The notes beneath the pieces were generated by a model, which was given only the letters and a program-made list of their open reading frames with translations, had not been told where the DNA came from and ran no database searches. Position numbers and translations under genes: made by a program. Below are positions 22,597 through 33,744 of a stretch of DNA of 64,000 nt, piece after piece (positions within the stretch are counted from its first letter, which is position 1; every line of letters starts with the position of its first letter). The stretch covers positions 9,546,221 to 9,610,220 of the forward strand of contig JANAVB010010791.1 of NCBI GenBank assembly GCA_029216955.1. The letters run 5' to 3'. Source of the stretch: Iris pallida. Lineage: Eukaryota > Streptophyta > Magnoliopsida > Asparagales > Iridaceae.

Positions 22597-23660
22597 GTCT
22601 CGGCCGCATGGGTGTCTCAGCCGCATGGATGTCTCGGTCGCATGGATGACTCGGCCGCAGGGGCTTTCGGACCGCATAATTGTCTCAGCCGCAGGAACTT
22701 TCGGGCCGCATAGCTATCTTAGCCGTGGGGACTTTCCGCCACGTCATCTTGCCACGTATGGAGATCTTTTGCATTAAATGCTGTTGATTTGCTGTCAGTT
22801 TTGAGGTCACTTTTCGGGGCGGGATCCCAGGAGTCTGGCCTTCATTTTAGGCGGCTCGCCTCGACAACCGAAGAGTTGATTTTCGTTCTGCATGAGAATC
22901 GAAGTGCCTTGGTTTTATTTATAAATATGGATGAGTTCAGTCGGAGGGATTTCTTTACTTTCTCCTTCGTCTCCAACTGTTGCTGTCTTTCCTTTCTTTC
23001 CCTATTTTCATTCTCCGACTGTCGAAAATGGCCCCCAAATCTTTCAAGGTCGTCTCCGCTACTGCGAAAGGCAAGAAGGTGGCTTCCTCGTCGGCCGCCG
23101 TGCCCGAAGTGCATCCTGATGTTCGTCCCGCTTTCAAGGGTAAGAAATGGATTTGAATACTTTGAACCCCAAAGACACATGGCTCTGTTGCATAACATAT
23201 GCACAAGCCTTCCTCCTTCGTTTTTATTGAACCATCCAAGCTCGACCACGATGGAGCCGCATATGCTGCATGGGCCGCATGACCCTCTCATATTCGAACC
23301 GCATAGGGCATGCCCTATGTTTGAGCCGTATTGAGAAAGATTTGAGCCGCAGGAGTGCTTCCGGGTTTGAACCGCATGGAACCTCCTTTGAGCGGAACCG
23401 CATATATCCCTGACAACCTGGCCCACATAGAATTTTGCTGAGTCGCGCCGCATAAACTCCTCTGCGAGATAGAACCGCATAAGTTTTAATCCGAGCCGCA
23501 TAAGCTATCGAATCAGTGACACATGGGACTCCCAACTGAATTGGGCCGCATGAAGCTGTGTTGACCCGAGCCGCATAGGCTCTATTGAAGCCGTGCCGCA
23601 TGAAACCCAGCTGAATTGGGCCGCATAAGGCTTCGTCGATCCGAGCCGCATAGGCTCATA
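22597..23660 (+). repeat. CCGCAT motif arrays around and inside the antisense gene
   Basis: A first cluster (22597-22735) has four CCGCAT and two CCGCAG copies upstream of the antisense promoter. A second (23250-23660) has 13 CCGCAT copies inside predicted intron 1. Spacing is irregular (about 20-45 bp) and the flanking bases are most often G(A/G)G before and A/G after. The same core fills both LTRs and recurs in ORF1. Confidence 0.8.
22920..22927 (+). promoter_or_regulatory. TATA box of the antisense gene in element A
   Basis: TATAAATA on the plus strand lies 101 bases before the predicted start codon at 23028, with no ATG in the predicted transcript before it. It lies downstream of A's 3' LTR and the first CCGCAT cluster. 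Confidence 0.6.
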
Positions 23661-26600
23661 GAAACTTCTTTTTGAGAAACTCTAAGTGGTTTCGTTTTAA
23701 CCTATTTTTTTAATCATATTTCTTTTGTCCTTTTCCAGTGAACCTCCCAACCAACCCGTCCGGAGAGCTTCTAGTGGTTTCAGCTCAGTTTGTCGTGGGT
23801 GTGCGGCTTGACGATCTAATTCGATATATGACAGATCAACTTCCCTCTAATGAGCCTTTGGAGAGGGTGGCTGTCATCAACTACCAGCCTTTCCATTTTC
23901 TTTGTACTATGATGAATTAGGGGAAACTGGACGGAGAATATTTGAAACCAGCTTTTCTCTTTGGGGATGCTTTATCCGTAAAGAACTCCCGAATGCTGGA
24001 CGCTTCTGAGAACTGGGACTTCACTGTAGATGGGGTGGATATCCATGTTCCCGAGATGGAGCGGCATTTTCCCCTCTCGTGGTTTAATATGGTGCCGTTG
24101 GGCCGAAAAATGGCGGGCTCTCTAACTCCAACCCAACAGGGGGGATGTTCGTTGGCAACATCCACTATAATATGAGTATTAGGTCAGCATGTGCAAGTTG
24201 GGAGTCAGTCAGCCGGACTGTGATAGAGCTGATTCCTGGTACTTTTATAAATGTGTATGGTCCTAACTTCACTTTTACCCGAGCTGATACCTTCCTGAAT
24301 TAGCTCGCTCGCAAGGGGTCTTATCCTGTGGGCAGGTTGTCGCTGCTGAATTAGATAAACCCCATTCCCACATGGGCCAATCTTTCCTCATGGATCCTGA
24401 GGAACTACGAGGAGCTCCTTCGGGAGATTGACCTTTACTACGCCATCCGGGGCACCTGTTACGGATTGCCCATTAACAAGACGCTGTTCATGGCCCTTTT
24501 GGAGATGTATAGCCGGCGTACGGGGACTTTCTTCGCGCCCGAGGGAGAGCTGGGACTTGCTCTCCATGAAATGCATGCCGTTTGTAAGCTGCCGTGGGGA
24601 GGCGAGGCCTTTGAAGTATACACCCCAACGAATGAGAAATTTGATGATCTGGATTGACGATTCCCAGGTTTCGTTGCTGTGTACCGGGAACTGTTGTGCC
24701 ACCATAGCATCTGCCACCAGACTGCTATCAAGAAAGAAAATAGCTCAGAAGGGAACGCCCCCCATACCACGGCCTGGGTCGCGTATCTTTTCAAATTACG
24801 TCCTTCCGGTCGGGTTTCGTCTCGAGGTCCTCAAACCCCGGAGGAGGTAAAGGACATGATGTTGAAGGCCAAAGGTCGAGGTCCACCCGTGACAGGTTTG
24901 GGAGCCGCACCGACTCCTTCAGTTATTTCCACTACGGTACCCGGCAGATGTTCGAGAAAGCAATCTTGGCCGGGTTCTTGATGGTATGGCTACAAAATTG
25001 CGTAGTCTCGGAAGGGGCAGGTTCTACTGAAAGGATCAGCCGCCACTTCATTCTTCCGGCTGTGAAGCTGGTCTTCAAAGTAAGACTGGCCCTTCTTCCG
25101 GCTATGGTGTGTAGCATACACCACGGCCTCCGTGCCTTTTCGTCTAAAGTCATTGCTCGTGAAATAACGCTGGACTTTGAGCGGATAGAGCTACCATACC
25201 ACTATCTCATGGGGTGGTTATTGATACATTATCGGTCATTGATGAGGCCCGGGACAGAAGATGATGTCACCGCTGATGACACCTTCCTTTTCCGATACCG
25301 CCATCACTCTTGGGAGTATGACACCATGCCGGCTTGTCGGAGGGCATTGGCGAGAGTTGACGGGCCCGACTTCTTTGTGTCTCTTCTTCAGTTTACCCCT
25401 AGAGAAGTGAGGGGGGTACACGTTGATGGCATTGAACCTCCCCAGCTCTTATCTGAGAAGATGCTTCTATGGCTGCGCAACATTCACCCCGTGTACCTAG
25501 TATATCATTACCAAAATAACGTATACTTGGAGCCTTATTTGCCTAGCAAGTTTTCTCGTCAATTCGGATATAGTCAGATGTTCCTTGACTGCCCCAGTGA
25601 TTGCCTGGGCTTCGAGGGCAGTGTCCTTGACGGCATCCGGGCGTAGCATTGTTACAATGTTGTTTATACCCGGGCTAGTTTCTCAGTCCCTGACGTTAAT
25701 ACGCAAGGGGATATTCTGTACATGGCGGCTCTTTATCACGTTGCGGCGAGCAAATCTCCCGTGAACTTTGACATGAATACCAGCTTCATTGTCGGGACCG
25801 GCTTGGCAGAAAAGCTCGAGGGTTCCAGGAAGAGAAAGAGAGGGACGAATAGGGTTCCTGTGCCAGACTCGGAGTCCACTGCGACGGACGAAAAGGATGA
25901 CGAGCAGGCCGCCGATGACTCGTCACATTCTTCGGACGAGGAGGTGGGGGATCAGCCTCCTACTATGCCGGACGAAGAGGTGGATGATCATCCACCTGTT
26001 GTGCCTGGTGCTTCGTGCCAACGAGGCAGGCGTCTGTCTATTGACGATGGCAGGACCTATTCCACAAAGCGGGCTGTGGTAAGACATCGCAGGCTGTTTA
26101 TTGATGTTGATGCTGTTTCTGAGGTGATTGGAATTTCAACTACCTTTTCTTTCTTTTTCTAAGTTATGGCCTAATCATTTTTTTTGCTCTTTGTAGGCGT
26201 TCGGGGAGTCTGCTTCTCGGGACTCAACTACTGAAGTCGATCCAGCCTTGTCCACTTTGATCAATGATATGTGCACCGCCATCACTTCCGCTGGGGCTCT
26301 TCCGGAGGCGGCCAGGGAGTCTTGTCTTGCTGAGACCTCAACTCATGGGGACGGGGGCTCTACTGCCCCTGTCCCTGAGACAGCTGAATTTCAACAGGAT
26401 GACACTGACCTGGCTGGCTCCCCTTCAGGGGTGGCTGGGGCAGAGAAACCAGTTGAATTTGAGTTGGAAGCTGTGGGTGGGGAGACTATACCAGCTTCGA
26501 ACGAGCTGCAGCCTCCGAGCTCTTCCCCTGGTAAGATAAACCAGCTTCTTAACTTATGAGGAGGCCTATTTGCTCTATTATCCTGTCCTTCGTGGATTAA

Positions 26601-27723
26601 TGATTTCTTTGGACGCGCAGGTCCCACCCCTTTATTGCCGGTGATGGACATTGCCAGGGCGGACTCTACCGGAGGGGATCTGACGGAAGCACGTGTGCCT
26701 CCTTCTTTTCTAATCCATACTGAGGGGCCTTCAGCTGGGTCAAGTTTGGGAGCCTTGGTGATAGCACAGCTGGAGCAAGGGACGACGCTTTCCGTGCCAT
26801 CCTCTGCGAATAGGGTTTCGGGAGTTAACCTTTCCGCTCTACCAAGTATCCAGGCTCTTCGGGCGGCAGAAGAGGAGCTAGCTGCCATCCATGTATCTTT
26901 TCGTATAGAATTCGTTTCTCTGGTGGCAGGGACGGCAAATTCTGAGGCTACTCCTTCGGTACTGCCTGTCACACTCTCTTTGACGCCGTCCTCTACGGAA
27001 GTTTTGGATGAAGTGTCCCAGGACGTGGTCGATAGTTTCCACAGCCACCTGAAGAGGGGGATTGAGGCAGCTGTGGAGAGGGGGACTCCCTTTGCTATGG
27101 CCCGTCAATACGCCGGTGGCCAAATTAATATCCTTAGAACACTTCCCGGTGGGGCGGGACTAGCGGCGCTTCTGGAGCCTAAGCTGTTAGAGGCCGATCG
27201 TCTTGTGGCCCAGTTTCGCGTACTGCGACAAGCTGATCTGTCAGTGGCGATAGATCAAGAGCATACTTTCCTCGCAACCACTGTAAAGAAGGTGAGGATT
27301 TCTCGGGAATCGCTCAAGCCAGCTATATTGAAGGATCGTCGGGACCTGACTGAGTTGTACGATCAATGGAGCCGTCGTACTGAAGATTGTGCGGCTCGGG
27401 AAGCGACTGCCTCCCGCGGGGTAACTGACACCCGAGAACAGATTCTCGAGCTCCAAAGAAAGCTGGCCTTTCTAGAGTCCGAACTCGAAGCTGCTCGTAC
27501 TGAGAAAGGGGTTGCTATTCAGGAGGCTGACAAATTTAGTAGAGCTTCTGCCAATCTGGAACTTGCTTTGAAGAAGATGGAAAATGATTGGCAGGTATAT
27601 ATGTACTTGAATGATGCTGAGCAGTTGTCCCAGGCGGCTGAGCGCCGAGCTAGGCAGCGGCTTGAGCGAGGGACTACCTTGGTGAGAAACCGCCTTTTGG
27701 AGTTGTGTAATGCCGAACTATAG
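23028..27723 (+). pseudogene. Antisense plant-mobile-domain-like gene of element A (multi-exon, broken)
   Basis: Predicted exons: 23028-23139 (37 codons, MAPKSFKVV start; donor gg|gtaaga), 23739-26123, 26197-26531 and 26621-27723. Codon phase is kept across all three splice junctions. The 23739-25650 part resembles the plant mobile domain (aminotransferase-like) family, by pattern only: FAPEGELGLALHEMHAVCKL, SYFHYGTRQMFEKAILAGF and ERIELPYHYLMGW. An acidic linker follows (SSHSSDEEVGD near 25920), then a C-terminal coiled coil (about 27400-27700). At least four premature stops (23918, about 24299, about 24350, 24655) and a fifth near 25644, plus frame changes near 24140 and between 24850 and 24940, disable it. 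It runs opposite to gag-pol between pol and the 3' LTR, where Tat-lineage elements such as Grande and Retand are known to carry extra antisense genes. Function in the element is unknown. Confidence 0.7.
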
Positions 27724-27818
27724 TCGGCCTTTTCTTGATTTTGTTCCTGTTTTTTCCTTTTCTTTTTTCTTTGAGAGGGACGTGGTCCCAAAACATGTAA
27801 TACTTTTTTCGTCCTTCA

Positions 27819-27824
27819 AATAAA
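27819..27824 (+). terminator. Poly(A) signal of the antisense gene
   Basis: AATAAA lies 96 bases after the stop codon at 27723, with T-rich sequence before it (27733-27775) and after it. Placed and oriented as expected for the antisense transcript. Confidence 0.55.
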
Positions 27825-27839
27825 GAGTACTTTTCATTC

Positions 27840-28160
27840 TACCCTTTATTTGTATTGCTTGTTGGTGCCTGTGGTATTATGGTGATGTTTGCCCCGCATG
27901 GGGGACTTGTTTGTGGACCTGTTACCCCTGGCATACCTTGGTTTTATGTACAGGTAACAAGTTTGACTGGGGATACTTAGAACAGTTCTACGGCAAGGTG
28001 GTCGTGGATGTTCCAAGTATCGGGATATAGAATGCCATGGAACAGCTGGGCTCCCGGGGCATGATGAGGAATAGTGGGCCTGTACTAAGAGACCTAGCAA
28101 AGGACATTTGTGGGCCTATTATCCTTGGCGTACCCCGACTTAGGATACGAATAATAGGAT
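27840..28160. other. Spacer between antisense gene and repeats, nothing recognised
   Basis: No gene or signal is supported. Short words such as 'ggacttgtttgtggacctg' foreshadow the repeats that follow. Confidence 0.4.
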
Positions 28161-29110
28161 GAAGGGGAACCAACATACTCACTCAGAGGTAATGAGGACA
28201 TGGCAAGTATGAGGGTTTTACCGTGGAGTCTTCCTACTCAGAGGTAATGAGGACATGGCAAGAGTGGACTCAACGGAGGATATTTGTGGTCAACAAAGGA
28301 CATTTGTGGGCCTATTACCCTTGGCGTACCTTGGTTCAGGGTACGGATAATAAGACGAGAGAGGACCAACATACTTACTCAGAGGTAATGAGGACATGGT
28401 AAGTACGGAGGTTTAACCGTAGAGTCTTCCTGCTCAGAGGTAATGAGGACATGGCAGGGGCGGACTCAGCGGAGAGTATTTGTGGACCTATTATCCTTGG
28501 CGTACTCCGGTTGTGGGTACAGATAATAAGTTGAAAGGGAATCATCATACTTACTCAGAGGTAATGAGGACATGGCAAGCATGAAGGTTTTTTCGACAGA
28601 GCCTTCCCACTCAGAGGTGATGAGGACATGGCAGGAGTGGGCTCAATGAAGGAGGGTACATAGAACGACTCAGAGGTAATGAGGACATGGAAGTTCTATG
28701 TAAGGGGTGATTTGTTTTTTGGCGGAAGTGAAACGACTCAGAGGTAATGAGGACATGTCCGTTTTGGAAATTTGTGGATCGGTTACCCTTTTTGTGCACT
28801 GGGAGTACGGATAGTGGATCATGAAGGAGGATCTCTTCCAGGAAGAAAGTTCAGAGGTATGGTCATACATGACTTACTATCTAAAAGAGTGACCGAAATA
28901 TGAGTTCAGAGGCACCTGCGGGTACATGACTTGATAATCTGGAGTTTGGAAATGTGATTTCAGCGGCACTAGCGGGTACATGACTCAATAATCTGGAATA
29001 TTGTAAAAGTGAGTTCAGCGGCACCAGCGGGTACATGACTCGATAATCTGGAATGAGTGGTTGTGAGTTCAGCGGCACCAGCGGGTACATGACTCGATAA
29101 TCTGGAATAT
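28160..29110 (-). repeat. Tandem repeats downstream of pol in element A
   Basis: Two repeat types. The first is built on 'actcagaggtaatgaggaca', about eight copies between 28180 and 28760. The second is about 60 bp and built on 'gagttcagcggcaccagcg', four copies between 28900 and 29107. They sit just 3' of the pol stop codon. Element B keeps the second type. Open frames across them are an effect of the repetition. Confidence 0.75.
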
Positions 29111-29115
29111 GTCGT

Positions 29116-30301
29116 TTAGACATAATATTTCTTCAGGAACTTGCCGTTGACGGGCAACATGAGCAAGTCTCTATTTTGTTTTGCGAGACGGTAAGCACCA
29201 TTGGAGAATACAGCCTCGATGATAAATGGACCTTCCCATTTTGGCTGGAACTTGTCGGTGGTCTTGTGGGTCATGACCATCGGCCTTCGGACTGCCAGGA
29301 CGAGATCGCCCACCTGGAATGTTCTGATTTTAACCTTCTTGTTGAAGGCTCCAGAGATGCGTGCTTGGTATAGCTCGATCCTTTGCTGAGCCAGGAGGCG
29401 CTTTTCATTAAGGCCTCTAACTCTTGTAGTCGGCGTCGGTAGTTATCATCCGTCGTCAATTGATAAGTGAGGGCGAAGTGAGTGAGGGTATTTGAGTCTC
29501 CAATGGGAGAACTGCCTCACTCCCGTACACCAGGGAGAATGGTGTGTTCCCTGTGGCCATTCGGACCGTGGTACGGTACGTCCACAAGCATTCACCAAGC
29601 TTCTCCTTCCAGTCGCATTTATTGGATGAGTTCGAACGGCTAGAACGCCACTGTTGGATGTAGGAATTCAGATGGCTGGTAGATGAAGTCCCCATGGACT
29701 TGGCAGGCTTTGTACTTTCTAGCATAGTCTATCACATTGGACCAGTAGTAGCCCATTCGACGAAGACGGTCTTGCAATTTAGGGCCAGGCTGATGGGCCC
29801 CGCAGACACCATCATGAGCTTCTCGTACGGCTTCTTTGGCTTCTGCGTTTGACAGACACCGAAGCAATAATCTATCATAGGATCGGCGATACAGCATTTT
29901 TGTCTCCGTATCGTAGAAGAATCTGAGAGAACGCCGTCTGATGGAGGTGGCTTCCTTTGGGTTCTCAGGCAGGATATCATAGACGAAGAAGTCAATGAAT
30001 GGTTGTCTCCAATCTGGGACATCGTCGATCGTCTGGGCGGAATAACTCGCCACGAATTGAACGTTGTTCTTGGGGCAGACCAGTTCGTGGCCTATCACAT
30101 CTACCGATTGATGAGTATGATTTGGCACTGCTAGGAAGCGGCCAGGCCTGCTAAGGCATCGGCTTCGATATTTCGGAGTCTGGGAACATGCTCGATGAAG
30201 AATCCCTCGAACGAAGAGATGATGTCGATCGCTATTTAATGATAGGGGATCATGTCTTCGTGGCGGACTTCGTATGAGCCCCGGATTTGATTGACGATTA
30301 A
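29116..30301 (-). pseudogene. Element A second RNase H (end) and integrase, core deleted
   Basis: Continues pol after the TAG at 30302. It contains the end of the second RNase H, then an integrase zinc-binding region (REAHDGVCGAHQPG, then YARKYKACQ). One Cys position of the HHCC set is Tyr (RKYKACQ), as in B. After PSEFLHPTVA the frame ends and resumes near 29630 at CDWKEKLGECLWTYRTT, so the core carrying the first two catalytic Asp residues is missing. The C-terminal domain is present: GDLVLAVRRP, KWEGPFIIEAVFSNGAYRL and a final KKYYV. Integrase would join the DNA copy to the genome; this copy cannot. Confidence 0.8.
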
Positions 30302-32539
30302 CTAAGAATCGCCGTATGCTTTAAGATATTCTACCCCCAGTTCTCTTGCAAGTTGGAGGCCAATGACCAAAGCGTCGTACTCGATCACGTTGTTAGAGCA
30401 GGGTTCTGTGAGAGAGTAAGCACGATTGATCACCAATCCGGAAGGAGAAACCAGCACCACCCCGACTCCGACGATGATGTTGCCCTTGGGTCCAGTTCTC
30501 AAAGCCCCGTCGAAGAACATTCGCCATATATCATCGTGAGAGGTTGTATGCGAGTCAGCGACCTCATCTGGGATTTTTTCATATATTCTGGATGCCTCCG
30601 AGCCCGGGTGGGCTGCCAAAAAGTCTGCCAGGGCTTGATCTTTGACCGCCTTTTGTGGGACGAAGACCATATGATAGGGGGATAGCAATATTGCCCATGT
30701 AGCGAGGCGAGAGCTGAGTGCCCCTGGTTTAGTCATGAGGACCCTGAGAGGGTTGACTCGTGAGATCACATGTATTGTTTGTCCAGTAACATAGTGCCGC
30801 GTCTTCTGAATGGCGATCACCAGGGCGAGGTATTCCTTTTCCACAGCGGTGTATCGGTGCTCTGGCCCAATCATCATTCGACTGAGGTAATATATGGCTT
30901 GCTCATGGCCTGCATCGTTGTTTTGTGCCAGCAGAGCCCCGAGAGAATGTTCCATTGCTCGTACGTAGAGCAGGAATAGTTTTCCAGCAACCGGGGCCAC
31001 CAGGACTGGAGGGTCCGACAAATATTTTTTAATGCTGTCGAAGGCCCGCTGACATTCTTCGTCCCATACGAATGAGACGCCTTTCTTCATGACATGGGTG
31101 AATGGTCGACATCGCCCGGAGAGATTAGAAATGAACCTCCTGATGTAAGCTAGCCTCCCTTGGAGGCCTCGGAGTTCGCGGAGATTTCTCGGGGGACCCA
31201 TCTCCATAATTGCCTTTGTCTTCTCAGGGTCTACATGGATACCCCGGGCGGTGATGATAAAACCCAAGAACTTTCTGCTGGATACGCCCAAGAAGGATTT
31301 TGTGGGGTTCATTTTTAAATTATGTGCTCGTATTCGGAATGATGTATGCTTTTTGTCGTCAGGAGACATCTTGATTTGATTGTACCCCGAGAAGCCATCC
31401 ATAAATGACATACGTTCGAAGCCGCAGGTGTTGTCAATCATGATGTCTGTGATAGGGAGGGGGAATTCATCTTTGGGGCATGCCTCGTTCAGATTGCATA
31501 AGTCGATGCAGATTTGAATCTTTCCATTCTTCTTGAGGACGGGTACTATATTGGCGACCCAGTCAGGATGTTGCTTTTCGCGAATGAAGCCGCTGGCTAT
31601 CAGTTTGTTGACTTCGGCTTCGATCGTATCCATGATGCCCGGGCGGAAGCGTCGCTGTTGTTGCTTGACTGGCTTTGCATTCGGCCGAATATTGAGTTTA
31701 TGAAGGGCAATATCGGGATTTAACCCCGGCATGTCTTTATAGCTCCAGGCGAACACATCAAGAAATTCTTTGATAAGTTCCAGCAGTAATTCTCGCTCTT
31801 TGTCTGTTAGGCTTTTACTGACGAAGATCGGTTTTGGAGAAGAATCGCTGCCGAGATCCACTTGTATGACATCATCTTCAGTAGGAGGTTCTCTCTGTTC
31901 GAACCGCTTTTCCCATTGTGCATCCAGCTGTTGGGCCCACGGCTCTAACACGAGGATTTGAGGGATGTCTTCGTCTTCTTCATAAGCGTCGGCGAATGCC
32001 ATGTTGACTGACAAGACTTGTCTGAATACATCTCCGATGCTGGTATCCGAATCAGAAGTTGGTGATCCGGTTGAATATGAATGCCAGTCACATTCTTCAT
32101 CTGAACTTTCAGGGGTCGTCGTGGGTGTAACATACCCTAACCCACATCGAGTCTTGCTATAGTAGTCCCGTAGTTTGCCAGCCGGGACCGGTGGCTTCAA
32201 AGGTAATCGTCGTCCAGTATCGTAGTTCAAGCCTGGCGTCGTCTCCAGATCATACCCCTGTTTCTGCATAAGATATTTGGATTGGGGGCTATAAAGATAC
32301 AAAGGCAGTCTCCCGGCATCCGATCCAAGGTCGACTTCTTCTATGGTGAAGGGATGCGGGTCGTCCTTCCGACCGAAGATAATTGGATGGTCCCCTCCCT
32401 CGATTATGCGACAAGCGTCTTCCACTGGAGTAAGCTGGATTGCGGTGTACACATTTGTCACATGTGTGTGTAGGTGAGTGCCTATACCGTGTTCCATAGC
32501 ATACATTGTACAAAGCTTATTAAGCTCGAGGTAGTTCAA
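30302..32539 (-). pseudogene. Element A RT, RNase H and partial second RNase H, RT active site deleted
   Basis: 745 codons; the frame stays open upstream to about 32700. Residues 1-235 are an acidic spacer. RT runs from about 260 (DVFAWSYKDMPGL) to 485. After DDKKHTSF (residue 401) the sequence jumps in frame to IRAHNLKMNPTKS. Compared with B, about 65 residues are missing, including the block with the YxDD catalytic motif. The RT-linked RNase H follows (about 515-625). A second, archaeal-type RNase H starts at about 672 (WRMFFDG, D677; E720; YGDS). It is cut by TAG where B has CAG. The second RNase H is a hallmark of the Tat lineage. Confidence 0.85.
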
Positions 32540-32652
32540 AGATAGCCCTTTATTGATAAAGTAAGGTATCTTTTCTAGCAGGATTATATCATCTGCGGAG
32601 GGAACATCAATGTGGGCAGCGACATACTTGGCTAGCTCCGGTTCCTCTTCGG

Positions 32653-33738
32653 CTACCCCTGTATAAATGAATACTGAGAGGACGACCTGGGTAGCTTGAT
32701 CGTCAAAGGTTCAGCTGGTAGAGCAGAGCGTAGAGTTGTTGGCAGACTAGCGACCCCCAGTCTGGTGCTCGATGCTGGGCGGGGAGTGGTTGGTTCGCTA
32801 GAAGTTCCAGGCCTTGCATCGGGGTGACGACCCTTCTTGGGAAGGCGTATCGTCATTAGCTTGTCGGAGGGATTGAGCTTCTCCGTTTGCGGCTGGCCGA
32901 CTCTCGGCAGCCTGATTGTCAGTGGCTCCGTTGTGGGTCTTGGTACTTGGCCTGACCTTGGCAGCCGGATTATCATCTGCTCTTCTTGTGCCGAGAGGCT
33001 GATTGCGTCCTTACGCAGAGTGGCTGTAAGGGGTACATATTTGCCAGGTTTACGATCTTGGAGGTGGATCGTCAGAGGTTCTTCTGATCCTGCGGCTGTC
33101 TCGGTACGAGCTTGCACATCTCCTTCATCAAGGTACCTCTTCGACTTTTCGTATAGGTAGGAGTCTGAGTAGTAGGATTCGACCCCTTTAAAGGGATCGA
33201 TATCGGCAAATTCCGTCTTCACGAAGCCGTATTTGTCGACATATTTGAAGCACTGGTGCATTATGGAAGGCACGATCATATAATCGTGTATCCACGGGTG
33301 CCCCAAGAGGATGTTGTAAGAAGTGTCTGCATCTATGACGTAGCAGGTGACTTCTGATTGGAGATCGCCAATCTGATACTTCAGACGAATCTTTCCAACT
33401 GGGTAGCTTCTGCCCGAATTGAAACCGCTGATGGCGGTGCTTGTAGGCGTTAGGCGATGCATTGGGATGCGGAGATGATGTAACAGACCCTTCGGGATAA
33501 TGCTTATGGAAGAGCCAGGATCAATGTGCATCCGATCCACTTTTACGTCGCCGATGTATCCAGTGTAGTATAGCGGGCGATCGTGCAGGTTGGTTTTGAT
33601 GAGCATGTCCTGCGGAGTAAAGACAATGTTGGGCATTGCTCCCGTGCAAGTGCTGTCTTGGAGATCTGCAGGCGGGTTCTCTCCCGTGAGGTTGACCTGA
33701 GCCAAGTATGCATCGGCATTTTGGAGTACATCGCTCAA
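32653..33738 (-). pseudogene. Element A protease and PLTIRLPR-repeat linker
   Basis: An aspartic protease domain lies near the N-terminus: HIDPGSSISIIP (catalytic D73 in a D-x-G-S-S setting) and YNILLGHPWIH at about 140-150. It would process the polyprotein. Residues about 215-355 form a linker with five imperfect copies of (E)PLTIRLPR (PLTIHL, MIIRLPRSG, PLTIRLPRVG, MTIRLPKKG, PLTIKLPRS). The frame ends at TAG 32653 and overlaps the RT frame. The same frame change, in the same direction, is present in B. Upstream it is separated from gag by a TGA that is a sense codon (Arg) in B. Confidence 0.8.
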
Positions 33739-33744
33739 AGCCGC

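Noticed and set aside
22842..23601. Minus-strand open frames opposite the antisense gene's first exon and intron
   Set aside because: They arise from the CCGCAT arrays and from the complement of the plus-strand exon. No domain, and not continuous with pol.
28881..29123. Repetitive peptide frame after pol of A (and 40787-41041 in B)
   Set aside because: The repeats are open in more than one frame and the frame differs between A and B.
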